Assembly (NCBI GenBank): GCA_025062245.1
Contig: JANXAD010000002.1
Span: 1 to 64,000 of the forward strand
DNA from: Thermodesulfobacteriaceae bacterium
Lineage (GTDB): Bacteria > Desulfobacterota > Thermodesulfobacteria > Thermodesulfobacteriales > Thermodesulfobacteriaceae
Length of the DNA stretch: 64,000 bases
Direction: 5' to 3'
Positions 18,233 to 27,248 of this stretch are shown here, in pieces. Position 1 is the stretch's first letter. Each line of letters starts with the position of its first letter. A program made the position numbers and the translations under genes. The notes beneath the pieces were generated by a model. The model was not told the origin of the DNA. It saw only the letters and a list, made by a program, of their open reading frames with translations, and made no database searches.

Positions 18233-18535
18233 GTGTTAACTCAAGGTCATTACTTGGCTCTTTCTTCTATTTTATTTTTAATAGGTCTTTTTGGTCTTCT
18301 TTTTAGAAGAAATTTAATTGTCATTTTAGTATCTATTGAGATAATGTTAAATGCTATAATTATTCTTTTTGCTTCCATATCTTATTACACTAAGGATACG
18401 AGTGGATACATTGTAGTTTTTTTTATAATAGCAATGGCTGCAGCTGAAGCTGCTATAGGATTAAGTTTAGTAGTTCTGATTTATAGAAAACTTAGAAGAA
18501 TTTATTCTGATGAAATTACCTTTTTTAAGGGGTAA
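18233..18535 (+). CDS. nuoK: NADH-quinone oxidoreductase subunit K
   Basis: A 100-residue subunit with three helices and a GTG start right after the nuoJ stop codon. The two membrane glutamates of the proton channel are visible in VSIEIMLNAIIILF and IAMAAAEAAIGLSLVVLIYR. Confidence 0.95.
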   Translation: MLTQGHYLALSSILFLIGLFGLLFRRNLIVILVSIEIMLNAIIILFASISYYTKDTSGYIVVFFIIAMAAAEAAIGLSLVVLIYRKLRRIYSDEITFFKG

Positions 18536-18538
18536 AAT

Positions 18539-20518
18539 ATGGTAGAAAAGTCTTTTGAAATAATAAGAGAGTTTAATCTTTGTACGGTCTTAATACCTTT
18601 TCTTCCTTTCATAGCCAGTATAATTGTTTTGCTTTTTGGCAAGGTAAGTTCCTTCTTTAGAGAAAAACCTTATGTTTTACCTGTAATAGCTCTTTTTATA
18701 AGTTTTTGTTTAAGTTTGAAGTTGTTATTTGATGTAATAGGAGGAAAGATTTACGATTTTGACTTATACAGTTGGATGATAGCTGGTGATTTTAAAGTAG
18801 GTGTGGGATTTTTAGTGGATCCCCTTTCTGTAATGATGGCTTGTATGGTCACCTGTTTATCTTTCTTAATCCATGTTTATTCTATTGGTTATATGGCAGG
18901 AGATCCAGGATATTATAGATTTTTCTCTTATATCTCTTTATTTACCTTTAGTATGTTAATGTTAGTTCTTGGGAATAATTTGGTTTTATTATATTTAGGT
19001 TGGGAAGCAGTAGGGCTTTGTTCGTATTTTCTTATTGGTTTTTGGTATGAAAAGAAAAGTGCTTCAGATGCAGCTAAGAAGGCTTTTATTGTAAATAGAA
19101 TAGGAGACTTTGGATTTGCCTTAGGAATCTTTATGGTTTTTTATTTTACAGGAACGGTTTACTATCATGAAGTTTTTTCTAAGCTTCCTCTTTTAGCAGA
19201 TCTTTATTTGAAATTTGGAGACTGGGGTATTCATGTGCCCTTCTTAGCCAGCTTTTTACTTTTCTGTGGTGCTATGGGTAAGAGTGCTCAGTTTCCGCTT
19301 CATGTTTGGCTTCCCGATGCTATGGAAGGCCCTACTCCTGTTTCTGCTTTAATTCATGCTGCTACCATGGTTACGGCAGGAATTTTTATGGTTTCAAGGC
19401 TTCATAGTTTATTTGAAATGTCTATTTATGCTATGGCTATGGTAGCTTTTATTGGGGCTATTACTTGCTTTTTAGCAGCAACTATTGCTCCAACCCAATT
19501 TGACATTAAAAGAGTAGTAGCCTATTCTACCCTTTCTCAATTAGGCTATATGTTTATGGCCTGTGGAGTAGGAGCCTTTGCAGTGGGAATGTTTCATTTA
19601 TTTACCCATGCTTACTTTAAAGCTCTCCTCTTTCTCGGGTCTGGGAGTATAATTCATGCTCTTCATCATGCACCAGATCCCAACGATATAAGAATTATGG
19701 GTGGTTTAAAAAGATATATGCCTATTACCTATATAACCTTTCTTATAGCTAGTCTTTCTATTGCTGGCGTGCCTGGTTTGGCAGGATTTTTTAGTAAAGA
19801 TGAAATTTTAGCCCATGCTTATTTTTCAGCCTATCCTTGGGGTAAAATTATTTGGTTCATTGGATTAGTAGTTGCCGGTTTTACAGCCTTTTATTCCTTT
19901 AGAATCTTTTTTAGAGCCTTCTTTGGAGAATTTAAAGGAAGAGAGGCTCTTCACGGCAAAGAGCCTCACGAATCTCCTAAGGTTATGACCATACCTTTAA
20001 TTATCCTTGCTATAGGAGCTATAGTTTCAGGATGGTTTAGTATTCCCCATAGCTTAGGAGGAGGAGCCCATTTTGTAGAATTTTTAGCCCCTTCGGTAGG
20101 TCACGCTAAATTGGTAGACGTGGATCATACGGTAGAGTATATATTAATGGCTCTTTCCGTGTTAGTAGGCCTTTTAGGAATCTTTTTAGCTTGGATAGTG
20201 TATGTTAAAAGTCCTACTTTAGAAACAGCTTTTTCTTCCAGATTTAGAAGAATTTATACCTTTATCTTTAGAAAATGGCTTTTTGATGAACTTTATCACT
20301 ACACTATAGTTAAACCTACTTTATGGGTTTCAAATTTTGTAGTGCGTCTTATTGTAGATACTTTTGTAATTGATGGTACAGTTGATGGTTCTGCCTACAG
20401 TATTAATAATATTGGCTCGGGTTTAAGAAGGTTACATTCAGGTATTATAAATTATTATAATGTTTTTATACTTTTAGGTATAATAATTTATTTTATAATC
20501 TTTTATATTTTAAGATAA
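18539..20518 (+). CDS. nuoL: NADH-quinone oxidoreductase subunit L
   Basis: A 659-residue antiporter-like subunit at the distal end of the membrane arm. Seen are VDPLSVMMACMVT, LGWEAVGLCSYFLIGFWY with the key Glu, AMGKSAQFPLHVWLPDAM with the pumping Lys, ALIHAATMVTAGIF, and FTHAYFKALLFLGSGSIIHA. The C-terminal third includes the long lateral helix region, so the subunit is full length and the complex should pump protons or sodium. Confidence 0.97.
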   Translation: MVEKSFEIIREFNLCTVLIPFLPFIASIIVLLFGKVSSFFREKPYVLPVIALFISFCLSLKLLFDVIGGKIYDFDLYSWMIAGDFKVGVGFLVDPLSVMMACMVTCLSFLIHVYSIGYMAGDPGYYRFFSYISLFTFSMLMLVLGNNLVLLYLGWEAVGLCSYFLIGFWYEKKSASDAAKKAFIVNRIGDFGFALGIFMVFYFTGTVYYHEVFSKLPLLADLYLKFGDWGIHVPFLASFLLFCGAMGKSAQFPLHVWLPDAMEGPTPVSALIHAATMVTAGIFMVSRLHSLFEMSIYAMAMVAFIGAITCFLAATIAPTQFDIKRVVAYSTLSQLGYMFMACGVGAFAVGMFHLFTHAYFKALLFLGSGSIIHALHHAPDPNDIRIMGGLKRYMPITYITFLIASLSIAGVPGLAGFFSKDEILAHAYFSAYPWGKIIWFIGLVVAGFTAFYSFRIFFRAFFGEFKGREALHGKEPHESPKVMTIPLIILAIGAIVSGWFSIPHSLGGGAHFVEFLAPSVGHAKLVDVDHTVEYILMALSVLVGLLGIFLAWIVYVKSPTLETAFSSRFRRIYTFIFRKWLFDELYHYTIVKPTLWVSNFVVRLIVDTFVIDGTVDGSAYSINNIGSGLRRLHSGIINYYNVFILLGIIIYFIIFYILR

Positions 20519-20535
20519 GGTGAGCGGAGGCTGTT

Positions 20536-22002
20536 ATGACATCTACTCTTCCTAATATTCTTTCTTGGATTCTTTGGTTACCCCTTATTGCTATAGTAAT
20601 TTTATTCTTTCTTCCAAGAAGAAATGAAACAGCTATAAAATGGGTATCCCTTATTGTAATTTTAGTCGATTTTATCTTAAGTTTAATTCTTTTAGGCTAT
20701 TTTGATTTTTCTAATCCTAATTTTCAATTTGTCGAAAAAAGAAAGTGGATAGATTTTATTAATTCTTACTATTATTTAGGAGTTGATGGAATAAGCATTC
20801 TATTTGTTCCTCTTTCTGTTTTAGTAACTTTACTTTGCATTTTAATTTCATGGGATTCAATTAAGGATAAAGTTAAGGAGTTTTATTTATCTCTGTTAGT
20901 GACTAATATTGCCATGGTTGGAGTTTTTTGTGCTTTGGACCTACTTCTTTTTTATCTCTTTTGGGAAGCCATTTTAATTCCTATGTATTTGATTATTGGA
21001 GTTTGGGGAGGTCCCAGAAGAATATACTCTACCTTTAAGTTCTTTCTCTATACCTTTATAGGTTCTGTTTTTATGTTAATTGCCATAATCTATATGTATA
21101 TTAAATTTGGAACCTTTGAGTATACGGCTCTGGTAGGAAAGGATTACCCTTTACATATAGAAAAACTACTCTTTTTAGCCTTTGCTGTGGCTTTTGCCAT
21201 TAAAGTTCCTATGTGGCCTGTTCATACTTGGTTACCAGATGCTCATACCGAGGCTCCTACGGCTGGGTCTGTAATTTTAGCTGGAATTTTAATTAAAATG
21301 GGAGGATACGGATTTGTTAGATTTTGTTTACCTCTTTTTCCAGAGGCCACTTTATTTTTTGCTAAAGCTATTTTAGTTTTATCGGTGGTAGCTATAATTT
21401 ATGCAGGATTTGCTTGCCTTGCTCAAGATGATTTAAAGAGACTTATTGCTTATAGTTCTGTAAGTCACATGGGCTTTGTGACCTTAGGTATTTTTTCTTT
21501 AAATCCTATAGGGGTTCAAGGAGCTATTTTACAGATGATTAATCATGGTATTGTAACAGGGGCGCTCTTTATGTGTGTGGGAGTAGTATACGATAGAACT
21601 CACAGTCGTGCCATAAGTTACTATGGGGGACTTGCAACTACCATGCCTCTTTATGCAGCCTTTTTTATGGTTTTTACCTTAGCTTCCATAGGACTTCCTG
21701 GTACTAATGGTTTTATTGGAGAATTTTTAATCCTTTTAGGTAGTTTCTTAAATAATAAAGTTATTACAGCTTTTGCAGCCACTGGTGTAATTATCGGAGC
21801 AGCTTATATGTTGTGGCTTTATCAAAGGGTATTTTTCCAGCAAGTTAACCCCAATGTAGTAGGTTTAGAACCTCTTAAAGTTAATGAGTTGGCAGCCCTT
21901 ATTCCTATGGTGGTTTTAGTCTTTTTAATTGGGTTTTTCCCTAATTTATGTTTGGATTTTATGAGAAGTTCTGTAGATGCCTTAATAATGAATTTTAAAT
22001 AG
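20536..22002 (+). CDS. nuoM: NADH-quinone oxidoreductase subunit M
   Basis: A 488-residue antiporter-like subunit. Seen are YLGVDGISILFVPLSVL, LFWEAILIPMYLIIGVWGG, IKVPMWPVHTWLPDAHTEAP, AYSSVSHMGFVTLGIF, and GLPGTNGFIGEFLILLGSF. All expected charged intramembrane residues are present. Confidence 0.97.
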   Translation: MTSTLPNILSWILWLPLIAIVILFFLPRRNETAIKWVSLIVILVDFILSLILLGYFDFSNPNFQFVEKRKWIDFINSYYYLGVDGISILFVPLSVLVTLLCILISWDSIKDKVKEFYLSLLVTNIAMVGVFCALDLLLFYLFWEAILIPMYLIIGVWGGPRRIYSTFKFFLYTFIGSVFMLIAIIYMYIKFGTFEYTALVGKDYPLHIEKLLFLAFAVAFAIKVPMWPVHTWLPDAHTEAPTAGSVILAGILIKMGGYGFVRFCLPLFPEATLFFAKAILVLSVVAIIYAGFACLAQDDLKRLIAYSSVSHMGFVTLGIFSLNPIGVQGAILQMINHGIVTGALFMCVGVVYDRTHSRAISYYGGLATTMPLYAAFFMVFTLASIGLPGTNGFIGEFLILLGSFLNNKVITAFAATGVIIGAAYMLWLYQRVFFQQVNPNVVGLEPLKVNELAALIPMVVLVFLIGFFPNLCLDFMRSSVDALIMNFK

Positions 22003-22019
22003 AGGTATGGAGGAAGTTT

Positions 22020-23477
22020 ATGATGATGCTACCACAATTGAATTTTTCTGTTATTGGAGTTGAGATCTTACTTCTTTTGGTAGCTTCTATTATTTTTTTA
22101 ATAGATAAATTTATTGCTAATAAAAATTATGCCTTTTTTCTTTCTTTAATTACCGTAATTATCTGTGCTATTTTAGTTCTTTTTACTCCCTTTGGAGACT
22201 TTACTCAAGCCTACAAAACCGATTTTTATTCTTCTACTGTAAAGCTTTTTTTAATATTTGGAACTTTATTAGTTCTCCTAATTTCCTATAATTATTTAAA
22301 CTCTTACACTTTTATAAATCTTGGGGAGTATTATGCTTTAATTTTATTTTCTTTAATGGGTGCCTTTTTAATGCTTTCTGCTATGGATTTAGTTACTATC
22401 TATTTAAGTATAGAATTAATGAGCTTTCCTGTTTACTTTTTAATTGCTATTAATTATGCTTATAATAAACCTTCTTTAGAAGGTTCTTTAAAATATTTTA
22501 TAGTAGGAAGTTTATCTTCTATCTTTCTTTTGTTAAGTTTAGGAGTAATTTATTACTTTACAGGAACTTTTTATTTAAAGGAAATTTTTGTTAAATTAAG
22601 TGAGAGTCCCTACAAAAAGGAGCTTCTTTTAGCAGGAATGCTCTTATTAATTAGTTTTTCCATCAAATTATCTATGGTTCCTTTTCATATGTGGGCTCCA
22701 GATGCCTATGAAAGTGCACCTCTTCCTATAACCAGTTTTATTGCCTCCTTAGTAAAATTTGCCGCTATGGCAGTCTTAATTAAAATTATCCTTATTGCCT
22801 TTAGTCCTTTAAAAGTTCAGTTAGGTCAACTTCTCATTCCTATTATTTTACTAAGTATTTTAATAGGAAACATTATGGCTATTAAACAAGATAACATTAT
22901 AAGAATGTTAGCCTATTCTTCTATAGCTCACGCAGGCTATGCAGGTTTAGGTTTAATTAGTGCAGATTTTGTAGGCTATTCCTTTATTATCTTTTATATG
23001 TTAATTTATCTTATAATGACTTTGGGAATTTTTTCTATTTTAGTAGTTTTTGCTAATTCTCAAAGAGAACTTCTATATATTCCTAATATGGCAGGTCTTA
23101 GTAAAACTATACCTTTTATAAGCTTTTTAATTCTAATTTTTATGTTTTCCTTAGCAGGAGTTCCTCCTACTGCAGGTTTTATGGCTAAATTTTATATCTT
23201 TTTATCCTTAGTGAAAAGTCATTATGTATGGGTAGCTGTTTTAGGTATTGCCTTTTCTGTAATAGGAGCCTATCCCTATTTAAGAGTCTTAAAAGTAATT
23301 TATATGGATGAGGAAAAATTAACAGGAATTAATTATCGCTATGATTGGTCCTTTTTTATTCCCGTAGGTATTACCTCTATTTTAGTTCTTTTGATAGGAG
23401 TTTATCCTAAACCTCTCGTAGAATTTGTTCAAAGGACTCTATTTTTATATCTTTCTACCCTATATTTTCCTCATTAA
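22020..23477 (+). CDS. nuoN: NADH-quinone oxidoreductase subunit N
   Basis: A 485-residue antiporter-like subunit and the last gene of the operon. Landmarks are MDLVTIYLSIELMSFPVYFL, LEGSLKYFIVGSLSSIFLL, MVPFHMWAPDAYESAPLP, ILIGNIMAIKQDNIIRMLAY, and FSLAGVPPTAGFMAKFYIF. The start is the first of three ATGs at 22020. A clear rho-independent terminator follows about 35 bp after the stop, so transcription of the complex I operon ends here. nuoE, nuoF and nuoG are not in this window. Confidence 0.97.
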   Translation: MMMLPQLNFSVIGVEILLLLVASIIFLIDKFIANKNYAFFLSLITVIICAILVLFTPFGDFTQAYKTDFYSSTVKLFLIFGTLLVLLISYNYLNSYTFINLGEYYALILFSLMGAFLMLSAMDLVTIYLSIELMSFPVYFLIAINYAYNKPSLEGSLKYFIVGSLSSIFLLLSLGVIYYFTGTFYLKEIFVKLSESPYKKELLLAGMLLLISFSIKLSMVPFHMWAPDAYESAPLPITSFIASLVKFAAMAVLIKIILIAFSPLKVQLGQLLIPIILLSILIGNIMAIKQDNIIRMLAYSSIAHAGYAGLGLISADFVGYSFIIFYMLIYLIMTLGIFSILVVFANSQRELLYIPNMAGLSKTIPFISFLILIFMFSLAGVPPTAGFMAKFYIFLSLVKSHYVWVAVLGIAFSVIGAYPYLRVLKVIYMDEEKLTGINYRYDWSFFIPVGITSILVLLIGVYPKPLVEFVQRTLFLYLSTLYFPH

Positions 23478-23513
23478 ATTCTTAAAGCCTATCTCTATTT
23501 AAAAAATCAACTT

Positions 23514-23537
23514 CCCGGTTTTAAAACCGGGTTTTAT
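23514..23537 (+). terminator. rho-independent terminator of the nuo operon
   Basis: Perfect inverted repeat CCCGGTTTTAAAACCGGG at 23514-23531, directly followed by TTTTATT. It lies 36 bp past the nuoN stop and just before the flagellar sigma-54 promoter. Confidence 0.9.
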
Positions 23538-23543
23538 TCTATT

Positions 23544-23561
23544 TAGGCACTAATTTTGCAA
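23544..23561 (+). promoter_or_regulatory. sigma-54 (RpoN) promoter of the flagellar hook operon
   Basis: AGGCAC at 23545-23550, five bases, then TTGCA at 23556-23560. The GG and GC doublets are 12 bases apart, as sigma-54 requires, and only the first T of TGGCAC-N5-TTGCA is changed. fliK starts about 38 bp downstream. Class-3-like sigma-54 control of hook genes is common in polar-flagellated bacteria. Confidence 0.75.
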
Positions 23562-23598
23562 AAAAATATAAGAGAATTTTTAACCCTAAGGGGGCTAT

Positions 23599-25131
23599 AT
23601 GAATATTAATATCCTTTTTGGGGAACTTTTAAGATTAACAAATATAGAAGGTTCAGATCTTCCTTTTAATCAGGAAAAAAATTCCCTATGGAAATTTTTA
23701 CATGATTCTCAGTTCTTAAGTGTCTTACTTAATGCTTTAAATTTAAATCAAAATTTAGAAGAACCATCTGTGAAAGATTTAAATTTAGATTTAGATAATT
23801 TAGATTTAGATAATTTAGATTTAGAAGATTTGAATTTAGATAATTTAGATTTAGAAAAATTGTCTGAAATTTCTGTTTTATATGGTTATTCTTGGTTTAG
23901 TGAAGTTTTAAATAAGCTTAGCGAAAATGATGGCAATATGCCTCATAGCATAAATCAAGAAAAAAAAATAGAAAAAATTTGGAGTTGGTTTGAAAGGAAT
24001 GGATTAATAAATAACATAAAACAGGAAGAAACTTCAAAGGATATTGAATTAAGAGATTTAAATAAAGATGTTTATGAATTAGTTGAAGTTAAAACAAAGG
24101 AAAAAGAAAATGGGTTTATTGAAGTTAAGGAGAGGATGTTTAATCAAGTAGAAAATAGTTTTAATGAAGAAGGACAAATAAGTAGGAGTATAGAAAACAA
24201 GATAGATAATAAGATAAAACCAATTGAAAAAATAGAGAACTTTAAAGCTTTTTTATACGAAAATGAAAAAAATTTTGGATTAGAAGATTTTGAATTGGAA
24301 GATTTAAACATTAAGTTAGTTAAAATAGTTGATAGAAAGGAAGCTTTAATAGAGAGTAATAAACCAATGTGGAAAAATTTAGACAAAGAAGAGATTAAGG
24401 GAGTAAATCTTAAAGAGATTCAAAGTGAGATAAGAGAGATATCTAAAAAGTTTGACATAGAAAATGAAATAATGAACCATAAGGAAGATAAAGGTAATCA
24501 AAGATTTGATTTAGAAACTTATTTAGGAGAAGAGGTGCAGAGTATAGGAAAGGAATATAAGGAGAGTGAGAAAGATGATATAAAGATGGGAAAAGATTTT
24601 GATAGGGGTTTTAAGGTTGAAGTGAAGGAAGTGGAATGGGATAGGGTAGAATTCTTGAAATTAGGAGAAGGAATTAAGGAGACGGAGGTAAAAGAGGTAA
24701 GTAATTTAAAAGTTCGTGGATTAATTGAGATGCTTAAGAATGAGGTATTAAAGACTAAGGAGAGGGTAGAGGGTAAAGGGGTAATTGAAATTAGGGATGA
24801 AGTATTAGGGAATATGGAAATAGAAGTAGAAGTTGATAATGGAGAGGTAAGGATAATAAGTAAGGTAGATAAACCAGAAATAGTTCAAGAGTTTAGAAGT
24901 TATAGTTTAGAAATAAAGCAAAGTTTAGAGGAGGTAGGATTAAAACTTAAGGACTTTCAGATATTTTTAGGCACAAGTTTTGATAATATTTCTTCAGAGA
25001 GATATTTTAACTCCTATAGAAGAGGTAAAGAAAAGATGAATAGAGGGATTGATAATTTAGACCCAAGAGAATATGAAGAAATTTCTGAGGGAAGAGAAAA
25101 TTTGAAAGGTAACTTTTACTTTATAGTATAG
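23599..25131 (+). CDS. fliK: FliK-like flagellar hook-length control protein
   Basis: A 510-residue, highly charged protein (mostly Glu, Lys, Asn, Ile). The C-terminal part (about residues 372-465) fits the FliK C-terminal domain, with VRGLIEMLKNEVLK, GVIEIRDEVLGNMEIEVEVD, a strand VRIISK and a helix LEIKQSLEEVGLKLKDFQI. The long N-terminal region is poorly conserved, as in all FliK proteins. It holds five tandem copies of a 5-residue unit of the type LDLDN at residues of about 63-87. FliK measures hook length and switches the export gate. Position ahead of flgD and flgE supports the call; sequence alone would be weaker. Confidence 0.75.
   Translation: MNINILFGELLRLTNIEGSDLPFNQEKNSLWKFLHDSQFLSVLLNALNLNQNLEEPSVKDLNLDLDNLDLDNLDLEDLNLDNLDLEKLSEISVLYGYSWFSEVLNKLSENDGNMPHSINQEKKIEKIWSWFERNGLINNIKQEETSKDIELRDLNKDVYELVEVKTKEKENGFIEVKERMFNQVENSFNEEGQISRSIENKIDNKIKPIEKIENFKAFLYENEKNFGLEDFELEDLNIKLVKIVDRKEALIESNKPMWKNLDKEEIKGVNLKEIQSEIREISKKFDIENEIMNHKEDKGNQRFDLETYLGEEVQSIGKEYKESEKDDIKMGKDFDRGFKVEVKEVEWDRVEFLKLGEGIKETEVKEVSNLKVRGLIEMLKNEVLKTKERVEGKGVIEIRDEVLGNMEIEVEVDNGEVRIISKVDKPEIVQEFRSYSLEIKQSLEEVGLKLKDFQIFLGTSFDNISSERYFNSYRRGKEKMNRGIDNLDPREYEEISEGRENLKGNFYFIV
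23785..23859 (+). repeat. 15-bp tandem repeat inside fliK (five units)
   Basis: Five in-frame copies of TTAGATTTAGATAAT and close variants, encoding LDLDN, LDLDN, LDLED, LNLDN, LDLEK. Unit boundaries match codons, so copy-number change would keep the frame. Confidence 0.85.
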
Positions 25132-25141
25132 GGGGAAAAAA

Positions 25142-25798
25142 ATGGTAAACCAGGTTGAGGAAAAAATTTCCCAGGTAGCTAACTTAAGTAGAGTTCCTAA
25201 AAAGGTTTTAGAAAAGGAAGATTTTATAAAACTTTTTATTACTCAACTTCAGTATCAGGATCCCATGAAACCTATTGAAAATCACGAAATGGCTACCCAA
25301 TTAGCTCTTTTTAATCAGGTGGATCAACTTTTTAATCTAAATGATTCTCTTAATCAGATAAAGGATGTTATGCAGACCCTTAGTTTAAATACAGTTAGTT
25401 CTTTGGTGGGAAAAAAAGTTAGAATAGAATCTGATCTTGGAAGGGTAGAAGGTGGAAAATTTTTGGGAGGTGAATTTTATTTAGAAGAACCAGCCAATAA
25501 GGTTCAAATTGTTATTAAGGATGAAACTGGAAAATTAGTTAAGAATATAGAGATGAAGGGATTAAGTAAGGGTGTTCACCAAATTGAGTGGGATGCTACA
25601 GACCAAAATGGAAATAGGGTTTCCGATGGGAATTATTACTTTTCAGTTCAAATTGAAGAAGGAAAAAACAAAAAACTTCTTACTCCTATCATGGTTGGAA
25701 GGATTACAAGTGCTAAGTTAGGGAAAGATTTGAAACTTGTGTTTAATGAGAAGTTTTTAATAACCTTAGATCAAGTGCAAGAACTTTTAGGAGGTTAG
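25142..25798 (+). CDS. flgD: flagellar hook capping protein
   Basis: A 218-residue FlgD, the scaffold at the tip of the growing hook. The N-terminal export and assembly segment has the family hallmark: EDFIKLFITQLQYQDPMKPI, then MATQLALFNQVDQLFNLN. The C-terminal half is the FlgD Ig-like pair, with VKNIEMKGLSKGVHQIEWDA, DQNGNRVSDGNYYFSV and VMVGRITSA. Placed between fliK and the hook protein genes. Confidence 0.95.
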   Translation: MVNQVEEKISQVANLSRVPKKVLEKEDFIKLFITQLQYQDPMKPIENHEMATQLALFNQVDQLFNLNDSLNQIKDVMQTLSLNTVSSLVGKKVRIESDLGRVEGGKFLGGEFYLEEPANKVQIVIKDETGKLVKNIEMKGLSKGVHQIEWDATDQNGNRVSDGNYYFSVQIEEGKNKKLLTPIMVGRITSAKLGKDLKLVFNEKFLITLDQVQELLGG

Positions 25799-25802
25799 TT
25801 AA

Positions 25803-27194
25803 ATGAGTCTTATAGGAAGTTTATTTATAAGTTATTCAGGTCTTTATACTAATACTATAGCTACCAAGGTTACTGCAGATAACCTTTCTAATTTAAATAC
25901 TACGGGATTTAAGGGTAGTAGGTGCGAGTTTTTAAATGAAGTGGTAGGAAGTAATCAAGAGGTTATGAGGTGTGAGGGATACGGAAGTTTTGTTAAGAGT
26001 ATAAGCACTATTTATACGCAAGGTGGTCTTCAAACTACCGATATACCTACGGATTTGGCTATTTTAGGTAAGGGTTTTTTTATAGTAAAGGACACTAAAG
26101 GGAACATCTTTTATACTCGGGATGGGCAGTTTTATGTCAATGAGGTAGATGAAAACAATTTTGCCTTACAAAATAGCTTAGGAATGTATTTACTTGGAGC
26201 AGAACCGGATGCCAAAACTATGGATTTAAATGTTCTTAAACCCTATTTAATTCCCAAGTTAATGCCTCCTAAGGGGAGTTCTAAAATTTCTGCCCAACTT
26301 ATTTTTGATAGCCGAATAACTGCTAATACCAGAAATCTTTTAGAAAATTATAGCTTTGATAAGGATAATCCTTTGGTGCCCCTAAAGGACGGAGAATATG
26401 ATTATGTTTGGGAATTTACCATTTATGATACTTATGGAACTAAGGTTAATTTGAGGCTTTATGCAGATAGAGGAGAAAATATAAACGAATATGAAGTGCT
26501 TCTTTCTTTATCGGATCCCACTTTGGATAAAAGAGGAGAGGGTCCTTATAAGGGAGCCTTTCTTTATGGCAAGCTAACTTTTGGGGCTGCAGGAGATGTA
26601 ATTTCTGCAGAATTTTCACAGATCTCAGATACGGAAGGAACGCTCACTCCCATAGACTTAATTCAAACAGGATATCCTGAGTTTATACTTAACCTAGAGG
26701 GTAATAACCAAAAGATTACTTTAGATCTTGGTTTTAAAGTGAGAGAGGATGGAACCATAGAAAGAAAGATAAATGCCAGTGCTCTTATGGCTAATGCCTT
26801 TTCTCAACTTTTTTACGATCAGGATGGGTATCCTTTAGGAGTTTTTGATAGAATTGAAATCATAACGGAAGAAGGGCTTATAATAGCCTGGTATACTAAT
26901 CAACAGCAAGCAGATGTTTCTCGTATTTTTTTAGCAGACTTTACAGGATACGAAGGAAGTCTTGAAAAGGTAGGTAATAACTTATTCAGAACTAAAGTAG
27001 GAATAAAACCCTTTATTTTTGCTCCCAGTTCTTCTGAAAGGGGAAGAATTATGTCAGGAGCTCTTGAAACTTCAAATGTGGATATAGCTAACGAAATGCT
27101 CAATCTCATAGTATTACAAAGGGCTTTTCAGAGTAATGCTCGGGTTATGACTACGGCAGACCAAATGATGGAGGACTTTATAAGGCAGGTATAA
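25803..27194 (+). CDS. flgE: flagellar hook protein, first paralogue (FlgE-type)
   Basis: A 463-residue hook-family protein. The N-terminal rod-hook motif is SLFISYSGLYTNTIATKV, followed by ADNLSNLNTTGFKGSR. FlgE-type core blocks follow: GGLQTTDIPTDLAILGKGFF, RDGQFYVNE, YDTYGTKVNL, and YDQDGYPLGVFDRIEI. The C-terminal coil is GALETSNVDIANEMLNLIVL and QRAFQSNARVMTTADQMMED. It is shorter than the second copy in the next gene; the two align across both ends but differ in the middle. Which one forms the bulk of the hook cannot be decided from sequence. Confidence 0.85.
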   Translation: MSLIGSLFISYSGLYTNTIATKVTADNLSNLNTTGFKGSRCEFLNEVVGSNQEVMRCEGYGSFVKSISTIYTQGGLQTTDIPTDLAILGKGFFIVKDTKGNIFYTRDGQFYVNEVDENNFALQNSLGMYLLGAEPDAKTMDLNVLKPYLIPKLMPPKGSSKISAQLIFDSRITANTRNLLENYSFDKDNPLVPLKDGEYDYVWEFTIYDTYGTKVNLRLYADRGENINEYEVLLSLSDPTLDKRGEGPYKGAFLYGKLTFGAAGDVISAEFSQISDTEGTLTPIDLIQTGYPEFILNLEGNNQKITLDLGFKVREDGTIERKINASALMANAFSQLFYDQDGYPLGVFDRIEIITEEGLIIAWYTNQQQADVSRIFLADFTGYEGSLEKVGNNLFRTKVGIKPFIFAPSSSERGRIMSGALETSNVDIANEMLNLIVLQRAFQSNARVMTTADQMMEDFIRQV

Positions 27195-27195
27195 T

Positions 27196-27222
27196 TAAAG
27201 AAAAAAGTTTTATAACCGATAT
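27196..27222 (+). promoter_or_regulatory. FliA (sigma-28)-type promoter before the second hook gene
   Basis: TAAAGAAA at 27196-27203, 11 bases, then ACCGATAT at 27215-27222. The spacing equals the FliA consensus TAAAGTTT-N11-GCCGATAA and the -10 matches at 6 of 8 positions. It falls in the 54 bp between the two hook genes, about 27 bp ahead of the second start. Confidence 0.6.
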
Positions 27223-27248
27223 AAAAAATTATAAAGGAGGTTGAGGCT

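Noticed and set aside
23785-23859. CRISPR-like array
   Set aside because: Units are 15 bp without spacers and are in frame within fliK.
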